Of a stretch of 64,000 bases of DNA, positions 42,878 to 51,798 are shown one piece after another. Position 1 is the first letter of the stretch. Each line of letters begins with the position of its first letter. The stretch comes from VFJQ01 sp044226525 (GTDB lineage Bacteria > Verrucomicrobiota > Verrucomicrobiia > Chthoniobacterales > Chthoniobacteraceae): the NCBI GenBank assembly GCA_044226525.1, contig JBGAGV010000011.1, forward strand, positions 151,656 to 215,655. The letters run 5' to 3'. A program made the position numbers and the translations under genes. The notes beneath the pieces were generated by a model that was not told where the DNA came from, did not search any database, and saw only the letters and a list, made by a program, of their open reading frames with translations.

Positions 42878-44140
42878 CTAGTGATGGGTCTTGCGTTCCC
42901 AGTCGAGGATCGCAGCTTGGAACTCCTGCACCGTGGCGTAGCGATCTTCTGGATGCAGACTCATGGCTTTGAGTGCGATGCCCATTAGAGCTGCGGGGTA
43001 TTTTTCCCCTGGGCAATGCGGGTGTGGTTCGGCGGCGAACTGCGCCGGTTTGCGGAAATCCCCATGAATGATGGCATCCCGCAGCAACGTGGGATCCTCG
43101 AAGGTGAACGGGCGGTGCAGCGTGACGAGCCGGTAAAGCATCGCGCCGAGAGAGTAGATATCGCTGCGGGCTGTCACCGTATCCCACGATTCGCTCGCAA
43201 TCTCTGGCGAAGTAAAAGCTGAGAGCGGCGGCAGGGCCTCGCTCGGCGCAGCCAGAACGCGGCGAGTGAGTTCCTGCCCCTCGCCGTTTACGGCAAGCAG
43301 CCGTGCAAAGCACCATCCGATTACGACCACTTCGCCATAAAAGCCGAGACTGACCAAGTCCGGCCGCAGCGCCGCGTGCACCACGCCCTTGGAATGAGCG
43401 AACGCCACGGCATCGCAGATTTTTTCAAACGCCACCAGCAGCCGCAGCAATGGGAAACGCTCAGGGGCGCCGGGTTCACGGGTGTTCAGGGCATCAAGCA
43501 CATCAGCGAGCGTGCCGCCTTCGACAAAGCAGGTCGTATAGTAGAGCTGGTTTCGATCGTTCAACCCCAGTTCGTAAACTGTCAGGATGCCGGGATGCTG
43601 AATTTGCGCCGTGATCTGCGCCTCGCGGATGAACCGCAGCACGTGTTCGACCTGCTGCTGGCTCTCTGGACGGATCACCTTGATGGCGACATCCCGCCCG
43701 AGGGTCGTGTCGAAGGCCGTGAAAATAGTGCTGGTAGAGCCTTCCGCGACCGGTTCTCCCAGATTGTAGCGACTCTCACGGAGGAAGCCCGGGGGCAGGT
43801 ATTGAAAGACTGCCGCCGGCAGCCCACTGCGCTGAAAGTCCAGCGTGCAGTGGCCCAGCGTGATCCGCGCTCCGAGGGGGACGGGCATGACCCCTTCGAC
43901 GGCTTGTCCACTCAGCAGAGTGCCATTGGCGCTCTCGAGATCTTCGATGAACATCTCGTTCTCATCCACTACCGTGAGCCGCGCGTGGCGGCTGGAAACG
44001 GAAGGATCTTCGGCGCAGATCTCGTTCTTCCGTTCGTGGCCAATGACGTAGCGTCCGCGTCTGATCAGGCAGCGCGCAATCTGGCGTCCATCACCATCAC
44101 GGACGATGGCTTCGAGAGGGCGTCGAGAGGAGTTCAACAT
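42878..44140 (-). CDS. FHA-pseudokinase protein
   Basis: The 420-residue protein has an N-terminal FHA domain ('IGHERKNEICAEDPSVSSRH', 'IEDLESANGTLLSG') and a protein-kinase fold ('RDVAIKVIRPES', 'FIREAQITAQIQHPGIL'). The catalytic loop reads 'GVVHAALRPDLVSLG' instead of HRDLKPxN, and the DFG site reads 'VIGWCFAR'. The catalytic Asp and metal-binding Asp are both lost, so it is a pseudokinase. The start MLNSSRRPLEAIV is preferred. The FHA should read phosphothreonine marks. Confidence 0.88.
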   Translation of the reverse strand: MLNSSRRPLEAIVRDGDGRQIARCLIRRGRYVIGHERKNEICAEDPSVSSRHARLTVVDENEMFIEDLESANGTLLSGQAVEGVMPVPLGARITLGHCTLDFQRSGLPAAVFQYLPPGFLRESRYNLGEPVAEGSTSTIFTAFDTTLGRDVAIKVIRPESQQQVEHVLRFIREAQITAQIQHPGILTVYELGLNDRNQLYYTTCFVEGGTLADVLDALNTREPGAPERFPLLRLLVAFEKICDAVAFAHSKGVVHAALRPDLVSLGFYGEVVVIGWCFARLLAVNGEGQELTRRVLAAPSEALPPLSAFTSPEIASESWDTVTARSDIYSLGAMLYRLVTLHRPFTFEDPTLLRDAIIHGDFRKPAQFAAEPHPHCPGEKYPAALMGIALKAMSLHPEDRYATVQEFQAAILDWERKTHH

Positions 44141-44254
44141 CGGGCGAGTGAGACGAGCAAAGTGCGAACCAAGGCCCCCGAGAATTAACACCGAATTTGC
44201 GGTCCTCCTTGCCGCCGCAGAGTGGATTCAGAAGAATCCCCGACGAACCGCCCT

Positions 44255-45970
44255 TTACTGGATTTCGACCACGTAATTTCCCGGCCCTAGCTGGATGGGC
44301 TGCCCCGAAGCCAGCGGCACGGCGGAATCGTTCGGAATCTCGACATTGTTCAGGAAGAGCGTGCCGGGAGCCGGAGAAAAAGAGGCCAGCCAAAAACTAC
44401 CGCGATGATACACAAAGCTGGCCTGGCTCATCGGAGAGCCGGATTCGCACCAGGTCAGGTCGCCGCGCGGGCTGATGGCGAAATCGAGCCGGGAGAAAAG
44501 CCACGCCGCCTGCCGGAGCGCCGGTTGATTCCGCTTCGGATAGAAGACGACCGCGCCGGGCAGCGCCGGAGTGCTGGGGCCCGGGCCGGGCCATTCACCT
44601 TCGTTGTCGATCGTCCAGCCAAGGTCACTGCTGCCGACGAGCGGGGCGATTTCCAACTCGTAGTTGCGGTAAAGCATGAGAGTGCCTCGTCCCTTCACAC
44701 GAGTGAGCGTGTCGGGCGAGAGCTTGTGGCCTTCAAAGGTGGAGCCATTGACGCTGGCTTGTTCGCCGTTGCCATCGAGCAGGCAGATGTCACTCCCGCG
44801 TAACTCCGCCAGCACATGCACACGCCCGATTTCCTTGGTGAGCTTTTCGTTGTCTGGTGTTTCCGGCAGCACGCGAGTCACGAAATCAGCGTGATAGAGC
44901 GAGCGCCCGATGCGGAACGACGACCGCGCGATCAATTGCAGCGGCGTAAAGCTGATGTCGCGTGGCGTCAGGCGCAGGACGCTTCCTGGCTGGACGTTGC
45001 CGAGGAAAGCCTCGGGGATGTGCAGGGTGCGCCGCTTTGGGAGCGGAGGTGGCAGTGCGACCGGTTTTTGGGGTGGTGGTGCAGCCGCCGGAATGGGTGG
45101 AGGAGCTGCCGCAGGTGACTGCAAAATCGGCGAAGGTGGAGGCGGGGGAGGAGTCTTTTTCTGCTGTGGTGTCAGCCCCGTCGCGTCGAGCAATTCCTTC
45201 CAGAGAATCGCGCATGACGCCGGTGGCATTCCTCCTTCCACGACACGCCGCAGCACCGCGTTCCCCGCTTCGTTCAGCGTCCCAAGCGGCACATAACGGC
45301 GGTTCCGCCCCGAACGTCGGGGCGCGCCGAGGAGTTGATGAATCGTTTCTGCGAGCGCTGCAGAAGGCGTGAGCATCGGTCCCGCTTGCGCCAGGAGGGG
45401 CGAGATCATGGTGCTCATCGTTTCCTCGGGTGAGGCGGGCAGCAGGCTGCTCAAGCCCATGGGATTCAGCTTCACTGCGAAGTCGCGCCATTCGATGGTG
45501 GGCACGCCGCGCAGGCGGACGAGTTCATCGACCGGCAGGGTGCGATCCCACGAGACGAACAACCGTGTGAGCAGGTCGCCGGTCGGGGCGAGATCCGCCG
45601 CCACGGCCGCATCGAGCGTTTCCGCGACGCCGTGCAACAGGGTAATTACTTCCGCCGCTGGTATTTCACGCCGCTTCCGCAGCAGGTCGATGAGTGGGAA
45701 GCCGTGAACCCACTCCCGCACGAGATAGTTCTCATCGAGCGAGAGGGTGTGGAAACGGATGATGTTGGGATGCGTGCACGCCTGAGCGGCCGAAAAAAAA
45801 CGCTCCAAATCTGCCCGCTCCGGACCGTCCGCACTGAGTTCGCGTCGGAAAACCTTGAGCGCGACTCGGTCGCCCGTCAGCGTGTCCTTCGCCTCGAAAA
45901 GCCGCCCCGCGGCGCCCGGAGGCGCCTCGTGCAACAGTTCATAGCGACCGGCGAAGAGGTCTGCGTTCAT
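44255..45970 (-). CDS. Pseudokinase-FHA protein (mirrored order)
   Basis: The 571-residue protein has an N-terminal kinase-like domain ('VALKVFRRELSADG' keeps the ATP lysine). It lacks HRD and has 'WRDFAVKLNP' at the DFG site, so it is likely a pseudokinase. A proline-rich linker (about 260-310) is followed by an FHA domain ('IGRSLYHADFVTRVLPE', 'EQASVNGSTFEG'), and a second beta-rich region ends the protein. Domain order is the reverse of its neighbour, 114 nt downstream. Both probably belong to one phosphoprotein-binding complex. Confidence 0.8.
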   Translation of the reverse strand: MNADLFAGRYELLHEAPPGAAGRLFEAKDTLTGDRVALKVFRRELSADGPERADLERFFSAAQACTHPNIIRFHTLSLDENYLVREWVHGFPLIDLLRKRREIPAAEVITLLHGVAETLDAAVAADLAPTGDLLTRLFVSWDRTLPVDELVRLRGVPTIEWRDFAVKLNPMGLSSLLPASPEETMSTMISPLLAQAGPMLTPSAALAETIHQLLGAPRRSGRNRRYVPLGTLNEAGNAVLRRVVEGGMPPASCAILWKELLDATGLTPQQKKTPPPPPPSPILQSPAAAPPPIPAAAPPPQKPVALPPPLPKRRTLHIPEAFLGNVQPGSVLRLTPRDISFTPLQLIARSSFRIGRSLYHADFVTRVLPETPDNEKLTKEIGRVHVLAELRGSDICLLDGNGEQASVNGSTFEGHKLSPDTLTRVKGRGTLMLYRNYELEIAPLVGSSDLGWTIDNEGEWPGPGPSTPALPGAVVFYPKRNQPALRQAAWLFSRLDFAISPRGDLTWCESGSPMSQASFVYHRGSFWLASFSPAPGTLFLNNVEIPNDSAVPLASGQPIQLGPGNYVVEIQ

Positions 45971-46102
45971 CGATAGGGGTGCAGGAAATAACAGAGGAAT
46001 TGCTCAGGGACGAGAACGAAGTGAAGGGGCGGTGGGCTCATCATCGAAGAGCGCCGGCGATGTGCCTTCCCGCCGCAGGCGTCCGACTTGCCGAATGATC
46101 CC

Positions 46103-47731
46103 TCACTCCACGAATCGCTGCGCCACCGGCATCCGTCGCCCGACTCCAAAGGCCCGGCTGGTGACTTTCAGGCCGGGCACGGCTTGGGCGCGTTTGTATT
46201 CGTTGAGATCGACGCGGCGTTGAACCCAACGGACGGTCTTTTCATCAAAGCCGCGATTGACAATCTCGGTCACGCTGAGCTGCTCCTCCACATAGAGCTG
46301 TAAGATGGGGTCGAGAACTTCGTAAGGCGGGAGCGTGTCCTGATCTCGCTGATCGGGCTTGAGCTCGGCGCTCGGCGGCTTTTCGATCGTAGCGCGCGGG
46401 ATGATTTCCCGGTCGCGATTGATGTATTCGGCGAGGCGATAGACCATGACCTTCGGCACATCGCTGATCACCGAGAGCCCGCCGCACATATCGCCGTAGA
46501 GGGTGCAATAGCCCACCGCGAGTTCGCTCTTGTTGCCCGTGCTCAGGACAAGATGGCCGAATTTGTTCGAAAGCGCCATGAGGGTGAGACCTCGCAGCCG
46601 AGGCTGGACGTTTTCCTCGGTGGTATCCTCGGGCAGTCCCTTGAAAAGGTCGCGGAATTGAGCGCGGACACAATCGAACGCGGGCTGAATCGGAATTTCG
46701 AGGAAGTGAATCCCAAGCGCATGGGCGAGTTGCCGTGAGTCTTCGATGCTGCCGCGACTGGAATACAGAGTGGGCATCGTGACGCCCGTGACATTCTCCG
46801 GCCCGAGTGCCTGAGCGGCGAGACAGGCGACCACGGCACTGTCGATCCCACCGCTCAAGCCGAGCACGGCGGACTTGAAGCCGCACTTGTGCAAATAGTC
46901 GCGCAAGCCAAGGCAGAGCGCGTCGTGCAACTCGGCGGGTCCAGACTGGAGATCAGGAGCGCGCAGGGGGGCGGCATCGGTATCGACGATGGCGAGATCC
47001 TCGGCGAAAGGAGCAAGCTGGGCACGAAGGGCGCCATCGGCCCCGACGACGAGGGAATTGCCGTCGAATACGAGCTGATCGTTCCCGCCGATGGCATTGC
47101 AATAGACGATCGGCACACCATGCTGCGTCGCGATGGCGCTCAGCATTTCCGCGCGGCGCGCTGGCTTGCCGATGGAAAAAGGCGAGGCGCTCAGATTGAG
47201 CAGCAGCCTGGCGCCACCACGGATAAGTAGACCGACTGGATTGCTCCCGTAGAGCCGCCGGGGAAGATATTTTTCGGTCCAGACATCCTCGCAGATGGTC
47301 ACGCCGCATTTGACTCCGGCGATCTCGACCACCTCCACGGTATGGGCTGGCTCGAAGTAGCGGTCTTCGTCGAAGACATCGTAAGTCGGCAGGAGCGACT
47401 TGAAAAAGTGACGTGCTGGCTGGCCTCTCCGAAGCAAGGTTGCGGCATTGTGGAAAGGCTGGCCATGGCCGAGATGGTGATCCACGTAGCCCGCGATTAG
47501 CGGCACTTCGCCCACCTCGGCGTGCAGCGCCTCGAGTTCCACCAGATTTTGAGGGACGAAGCGCGATTTGAACAGGAGATCCTGTGGCGGATACCCGCAG
47601 AGAGCCAGCTCCGGCGTGAGCACGAGTTCGGCGCCTCGTTCGACAAGACTGTGATAAGCGGCAGCGATTTTTCGCCGATTACCGGCGAGATCGCCGACGG
47701 TGGTGTTGATTTGCGCGAGACCGACTTTCAT
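46103..47731 (-). CDS. nadE: Glutamine-dependent NAD+ synthetase
   Basis: The 542-residue enzyme has an N-terminal nitrilase-type glutaminase domain: 'VLTPELALCGYPPQDLL' carries the Glu, 'FFKSLLPTYDVFDEDRYF' the Lys and 'VTICEDVWTEKYLP' the Cys. The C-terminal synthetase has the PP-loop 'VLGLSGGIDSAVVACLAAQA' and 'LSTGNKSELAVGYCTLYGD'. It makes NAD+ from nicotinate adenine dinucleotide using glutamine nitrogen. It follows the small 56-residue gene by 33 nt. Confidence 0.97.
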   Translation of the reverse strand: MKVGLAQINTTVGDLAGNRRKIAAAYHSLVERGAELVLTPELALCGYPPQDLLFKSRFVPQNLVELEALHAEVGEVPLIAGYVDHHLGHGQPFHNAATLLRRGQPARHFFKSLLPTYDVFDEDRYFEPAHTVEVVEIAGVKCGVTICEDVWTEKYLPRRLYGSNPVGLLIRGGARLLLNLSASPFSIGKPARRAEMLSAIATQHGVPIVYCNAIGGNDQLVFDGNSLVVGADGALRAQLAPFAEDLAIVDTDAAPLRAPDLQSGPAELHDALCLGLRDYLHKCGFKSAVLGLSGGIDSAVVACLAAQALGPENVTGVTMPTLYSSRGSIEDSRQLAHALGIHFLEIPIQPAFDCVRAQFRDLFKGLPEDTTEENVQPRLRGLTLMALSNKFGHLVLSTGNKSELAVGYCTLYGDMCGGLSVISDVPKVMVYRLAEYINRDREIIPRATIEKPPSAELKPDQRDQDTLPPYEVLDPILQLYVEEQLSVTEIVNRGFDEKTVRWVQRRVDLNEYKRAQAVPGLKVTSRAFGVGRRMPVAQRFVE

Positions 47732-47764
47732 GCGGCTCGACGCTTTACGCCAGACGCACCGAAT

Positions 47765-47935
47765 TTACCGCGACTTTTTCTCGCCTGGTTTCCCGTAGAG
47801 CGATTCCTTCCAACCTTCTCCCGATTCCCAGAAGGCTTGCTGCACGATGTGCCGGAAGACCCACAACATGCTCGCCGCGACAAAACCGCAGATGATCATC
47901 AGCATGAATTTCTGAAAGAAGGTCTGTTGGAGCAT
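47765..47935 (-). CDS. Small membrane protein (56 aa)
   Basis: The short frame starts MLQQTFFQKFMLMIICGFVA, continues with a second hydrophobic part ('SMLWVFRHIVQQAFW') and ends in a charged tail GKPGEKKSR. One or two helices. It lies between CPBP protease and nadE on the same strand. Function unknown; the intact frame and membrane character support it. Confidence 0.55.
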   Translation of the reverse strand: MLQQTFFQKFMLMIICGFVAASMLWVFRHIVQQAFWESGEGWKESLYGKPGEKKSR

Positions 47936-48001
47936 TTTCCAAGAATGAGAGCAGGAGCCTTGCCCAGCGTGGGCGATCTACTTTTGCTTTTGTCGCCTCC
48001 T

Positions 48002-48691
48002 TTACCAGAATCCCCACTGCTGCGTCTTAAAGATATACGCTCCCAGCAACAGATTGGTGGTCGCGTGAGCGATTACGCAGGCGCCCAAGGAGCGGGTCGC
48101 GTAGGCCAGCCCATTATAGAGCGTGCCAGTGATGATGGCGGGGCCGAAGTCCGGCCCCCAGTGCGCAACCCCGAACAACCCTGCCACGATGGCGAAGGCC
48201 CGCCAAGAAGGGGTGCCGAACGGAATGCGATCGAAAGGTTCGTCGATGAGATACCGCAGCAGAAACCCCCGCCAGAAGATTTCTTCCAGCAGCGGCACCA
48301 CCAGGATCAGCCTGGCGACCCGGAAGGCCGCATTCACTTTGAAAGCCGCACCGCCGCCGAAATGCCACAGGTCGAATCCGCCCACTCGTCGCTCCGCGTT
48401 GAACCACTCCTGCGGGGCGATCCACACCACCAGCGCGATTACGCCCACGATCACTCCCAGCCACCAGCCACGGTTCCAATTGAACGCATAGTGTTTCCAC
48501 CAGCGAATCATCAGGATCGCGCAGACCACCGTCTGGAGTGGAAAAATCCAGTAAATTGGCTCGTCGAGCCATCCGTGGGCCGACCCTTCGCCGAAGTGCC
48601 CGATCAACTCGCCCAAGGCAAGAAGTCCGACAAATACGAAAAAGGGTCCGAGATAAGCTTTACTCTTGGGAGACGAACTGATGCCAGACAT
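48002..48691 (-). CDS. CPBP-family membrane protease, exosortase-associated type
   Basis: The 229-residue membrane protein has the CPBP motifs: 'VVPLLEEIFWRGFLLRYLID' (EExxxR), 'LFGVAHWGPD' and 'CVIAHATTNLLLGAYIF'. The C-terminal pattern 'TNLLLGAYIFKTQQWGFW' strongly resembles the CAAX-protease-related proteins found beside exosortases. The chosen start MSGISSSPKSKAYLGP avoids a long upstream extension. It is divergent from the 90-residue membrane gene and overlaps its start. The glutamates and histidines suggest it is active. Confidence 0.85.
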   Translation of the reverse strand: MSGISSSPKSKAYLGPFFVFVGLLALGELIGHFGEGSAHGWLDEPIYWIFPLQTVVCAILMIRWWKHYAFNWNRGWWLGVIVGVIALVVWIAPQEWFNAERRVGGFDLWHFGGGAAFKVNAAFRVARLILVVPLLEEIFWRGFLLRYLIDEPFDRIPFGTPSWRAFAIVAGLFGVAHWGPDFGPAIITGTLYNGLAYATRSLGACVIAHATTNLLLGAYIFKTQQWGFW

Positions 48692-48953
48692 GTCTGAAGA
48701 GACGCAGCCAACCAAATCCGCCGAGCCAACGCCAGAGCAACTGCTGAAGTTGCTCGATCTCCAAATCGCCGCCAATCGGGCGAAACGCAGGGAGACCCCG
48801 GCGGGTCGCCGCAGCATGATCGCCATGGTTGGCATCCTTCTTATCATCCTCGGAACCGGTGCGGCGCTCTTGATTTTGCAACACGCGGTAGCGGATTTGC
48901 CGTCTGCGAGTCACGGCTCTATTCCAAATCCGGAGGCGCAAAAGTCGCAATAA
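48681..48953 (+). CDS. Small membrane protein (90 aa)
   Basis: The 90-residue protein MPDMSEETQPTKSAEPTPEQ has a soluble, charged start, a basic stretch ('ANRAKRRETPAGRRS'), and one hydrophobic helix ('MVGILLIILGTGAALLILQ') near the end. The ATG at 48681 has GGGAG about 9 nt upstream; the frame extends back to a TTG at 48666. It starts inside the first codons of the divergent CPBP gene, so the two share a promoter region. Function unknown. Confidence 0.6.
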   Translation: MPDMSEETQPTKSAEPTPEQLLKLLDLQIAANRAKRRETPAGRRSMIAMVGILLIILGTGAALLILQHAVADLPSASHGSIPNPEAQKSQ

Positions 48954-49014
48954 CGACAAATTCCATTGCCAAGGGTGGCGTCGGCATATCGGCTGCTATC
49001 TCGCATTTCCGAAA

Positions 49015-50028
49015 ATGGCAAAAGCCCCGAATTCCGTGATCGGCCTCGATTTAGGCCGCTACTCGATCAAGTGCGTGCAGCTTCAGCGGCGCGGTGAAAA
49101 TCGCTTTGCGGTAACCCATTACGCCACCCACGCCTTGAATGGAGGAGAGGCGGCAGCGAATGCAGTGCGCGACACGCTCAAGCAAATGGGCTCGGCGAAA
49201 GCTCTGAATGTGGCCGTTTCACACCCAGAGGCGATTTTGCGCCTCATTGATCAACCTGAAATCCCCACTACTTTGTTGCGTGACGCGCTGCGGCTCAACG
49301 GGGCGACCTTGCTGAATCAGGACTGCCGGGATTTTGTGATCGATTGTGATCGTTGTGAGGTGGGAGGGAACGAGAAACTGCCTTCCGGACATCAGCGTTA
49401 CCTGGTGGGTGGGCTGCCGCGCAGGGAGGTGAAGCGTTTTCAGGAATTGCTGGATGAAGCCGGCGCGAACGTCACCTCACTTCAGCTGGCCCCGATCAGC
49501 TTGTTCAACGCCTTCGAATTTTCCAATGCCGAAGCCTTCGGCAACCAAGGTTTTTTCCTGATCGATATCGGCTTCCAGAATTCCACGATGGTGCTCGGCA
49601 CCCGACGTGAACTGGTGCTGATTCGCTCGGTGGATGTCGGTGGCAATACCATCCTCGAGACGCTCTCGGCGATGAGCGGCGAGTCGCGTGATTCGGTGCT
49701 CATCGCCCTCGAACAGCACGACGAAATGATGCTCGATAATACGCGGGTGGCCTTGATGAACCTCACCCGAGAGGTGAGCAGCTCGATCGGCTTTTTCGAG
49801 GGGCGGCGTGAGGAGACGATCTCGAAAATCTGGGTTTCGGGTGGACCAGCCAAATCCCAGGCACTATTGCGCGTGCTCAGCGATGAGCTGAAAATTCCCT
49901 GTGAGCCGTGGAATCCTTTCGACCCTTGTGATGTCTCACTACCCTCGCGCCAGCGGGAACGTTTTCCTGCCGAGATGTTTGACCTTCATGTGGCTTGCGG
50001 GGCTGCCGCGGAACTGATCAACGGCTAG
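49015..50028 (+). CDS. pilM: PilM-like type IV pilus/type II secretion assembly ATPase-fold protein
   Basis: The 337-residue protein has an actin/FtsA-like fold opening 'SVIGLDLGRYSIKCVQLQRR', with 'GFFLIDIGFQNSTMVLGTRR' and 'KIWVSGGPAKSQALLRVLS' as the nucleotide-binding blocks. This is the PilM/GspL-cytoplasmic family, which anchors PilN at the inner membrane. It leads pilM-N-O-P-like genes with tight spacing (7 nt). The sequence is divergent, so a type II-like system is also possible. Confidence 0.85.
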   Translation: MAKAPNSVIGLDLGRYSIKCVQLQRRGENRFAVTHYATHALNGGEAAANAVRDTLKQMGSAKALNVAVSHPEAILRLIDQPEIPTTLLRDALRLNGATLLNQDCRDFVIDCDRCEVGGNEKLPSGHQRYLVGGLPRREVKRFQELLDEAGANVTSLQLAPISLFNAFEFSNAEAFGNQGFFLIDIGFQNSTMVLGTRRELVLIRSVDVGGNTILETLSAMSGESRDSVLIALEQHDEMMLDNTRVALMNLTREVSSSIGFFEGRREETISKIWVSGGPAKSQALLRVLSDELKIPCEPWNPFDPCDVSLPSRQRERFPAEMFDLHVACGAAAELING

Positions 50029-50034
50029 ACGACC

Positions 50035-50694
50035 ATGCCGCTGCACCTGAATTTCTACCACGAGATCGAGTCCCAGAAGGCCGCCAGCCGTCGTGACCCG
50101 CTCAAGATTGCGGCCTACGTCATTATTGGCATCGGCGTTATTTTTGCCGGCATGTATCTGCTGGAGTTGGGCCGCTACGCTGCGAGTGCCGCGCAAATGA
50201 ACAAGCTCAAGGGGGAATTCGACAAGATCGACCCGGGGGCGCGGGAAGCAGCCAAACGTGAAGCGGACATGAAGCAGACGTTCGAGACGAGTGATCGCTT
50301 CGTAAAAGCCATTGAGGGGCGCTTTTACTGGGCGCCCGTCATGGAGGAGATCATCAAGATCGTGCCGCGCGAGGTCCAGATTACCAAACTGACCGGAGCG
50401 GTGAGCGGGGAAGGCGCGAAGAAGGCGACCCTTAATTTCGACGGCATTGCTGCGGGGAGCGATCCACGTCGTGTCGCGGAAGATTTGCGCCAGGCGCTCG
50501 TCGAGACCTTCGGTAAGAAGTTCACCAATGTCACCGCTTCGTTCCGCCAGCTGGAAGACAGCCCGGATGTGGTGACGCTCGACGGCAAGAGCCTCTCAAC
50601 TGCGATATTCGGCATCTCCTTATCCCTGCAACTGGGTGAAGAGACACCTTCTACACCGCCGCCGGCTGCTGGGCGCTCCAAACACCGCGGATAA
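50035..50694 (+). CDS. pilN: PilN-like inner-membrane protein
   Basis: The 219-residue protein has a short N-terminus 'MPLHLNFYHEIESQK' (compare the INLLP motif that binds PilM), one helix 'IAAYVIIGIGVIFAGMYLLE', and a periplasmic coiled-coil and ferredoxin-like region. It follows pilM by 6 nt. Predicted bitopic partner of the PilO-like protein. Confidence 0.75.
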   Translation: MPLHLNFYHEIESQKAASRRDPLKIAAYVIIGIGVIFAGMYLLELGRYAASAAQMNKLKGEFDKIDPGAREAAKREADMKQTFETSDRFVKAIEGRFYWAPVMEEIIKIVPREVQITKLTGAVSGEGAKKATLNFDGIAAGSDPRRVAEDLRQALVETFGKKFTNVTASFRQLEDSPDVVTLDGKSLSTAIFGISLSLQLGEETPSTPPPAAGRSKHRG

Positions 50695-50704
50695 TTTTTG
50701 ACTC

Positions 50705-51265
50705 ATGGCCAATCCCAAGCTCGGCAAAGAAGAGATCCAAAAAATCGTCCTCGGCATCCTCCTGGGGGTTGGGGTCGTGTTCGGTTACTTTGAGTGGTTG
50801 CTCAACCCTTTGAAGGCGCGCCACGAATTTACCATCAAAAACATCGACGCGCTCAAGCCGGAGATTGGCAAGGCGAAAGCCCAGCTCTCCCGGGATGCCG
50901 CGGTTCTGGAGCAAGCCCCGATGGTCAAACAGACGTTGGCGCAGATTGATACCATGATTCCCGAGGGCGCACCGGTGGCTTGGTTCCCGCCGCGAATCAC
51001 CGATTTTTTCAAACTGCGCGGCATCGATAAGGTGACGACGCGCCTCAATAGCGAAGCACCGCATCCGGTCTTGCCAGGTTATCGCCGGCTTTCCTGGGGA
51101 GTCGATCTCCCGAAAGTGGAGTGCATTTCCTTTGCCAAAGCGCTGGCCACCCTCGAAAATAGCGAGCCACTCCTGTCGGTGGAGTCGATTACCATCGAAT
51201 CGCTCCGCGAAGAGCCCGATGCTCAGCACGTCTCGCTTGTCCTGATCAACACCGTCAAACAATGA
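50705..51265 (+). CDS. pilO: PilO-like inner-membrane protein
   Basis: The 186-residue protein has a short cytoplasmic start, one helix ('IVLGILLGVGVVFGYFEWLL'), a helical linker and a periplasmic ferredoxin-like fold. Size and layout match PilO/GspM-type proteins. It is 10 nt after the PilN-like gene, and its stop overlaps the next gene by 4 nt. Confidence 0.7.
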   Translation: MANPKLGKEEIQKIVLGILLGVGVVFGYFEWLLNPLKARHEFTIKNIDALKPEIGKAKAQLSRDAAVLEQAPMVKQTLAQIDTMIPEGAPVAWFPPRITDFFKLRGIDKVTTRLNSEAPHPVLPGYRRLSWGVDLPKVECISFAKALATLENSEPLLSVESITIESLREEPDAQHVSLVLINTVKQ

Positions 51266-51798
51266 CCACAAAGCCGATTGCCGCTGGAATTGTTGCTGTG
51301 CTCTTTTGGGTGCCCGCCCTCGTGGCGGATGAAACGAAGCCCGCGCCGGCGCCGCCGTTCGAATTAAAAAACAAGTCCACTTTCGCCGTCCCTCGAAACG
51401 TGCGTGCTCCGTTCATCCCGATCGGGTGGGTGAAACCTGAGGGGCCAAAGGCTGTGAACCAAAAGGTCACCCTGGACGAGTCCGCCTTTCGGGTGAGCAG
51501 CATCCTCCTCGGCAATCCTTCGCTGGCAGTAATCAACGGCCGTTCCTATGAGGAGGGCCAGTATCTGCGCCTGCCGCGCGGTTCGACGCTGCGCATTCGC
51601 GTCTTCCGTATTGGCGACGGTCAGGTGTGGTTGCAATACGAAGACAAATCGTTCGCGGTGCCGCTAAAGCGTCCGGAGTTGGGTGAGCGGAGGCCCGAGG
51701 AGACGCTTCTGAATGAAGACCGCGAAGTTACGCCGCTGCCGATGACGACGCCAGCCCCCGCGCCCGCGCCAGTTCCTTCGCCCGGACCTCAGCAGTAG
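51262..51798 (+). CDS. Secreted PilP-like protein
   Basis: The 178-residue protein has a signal peptide (MTTKPIAAGIVAVLFWVPAL) and a beta-rich region. 'VSSILLGNPSLAVINGRSYE' and 'LRLPRGSTLRIRVFRIGDGQ' recall the PilP/GspC homology domain. It ends in a Pro/Ala tail. PilP connects PilNO to the secretin; no secretin gene is in the window. The 3' end overlaps the convergent two-receiver gene by 10 nt. Confidence 0.6.
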   Translation: MTTKPIAAGIVAVLFWVPALVADETKPAPAPPFELKNKSTFAVPRNVRAPFIPIGWVKPEGPKAVNQKVTLDESAFRVSSILLGNPSLAVINGRSYEEGQYLRLPRGSTLRIRVFRIGDGQVWLQYEDKSFAVPLKRPELGERRPEETLLNEDREVTPLPMTTPAPAPAPVPSPGPQQ

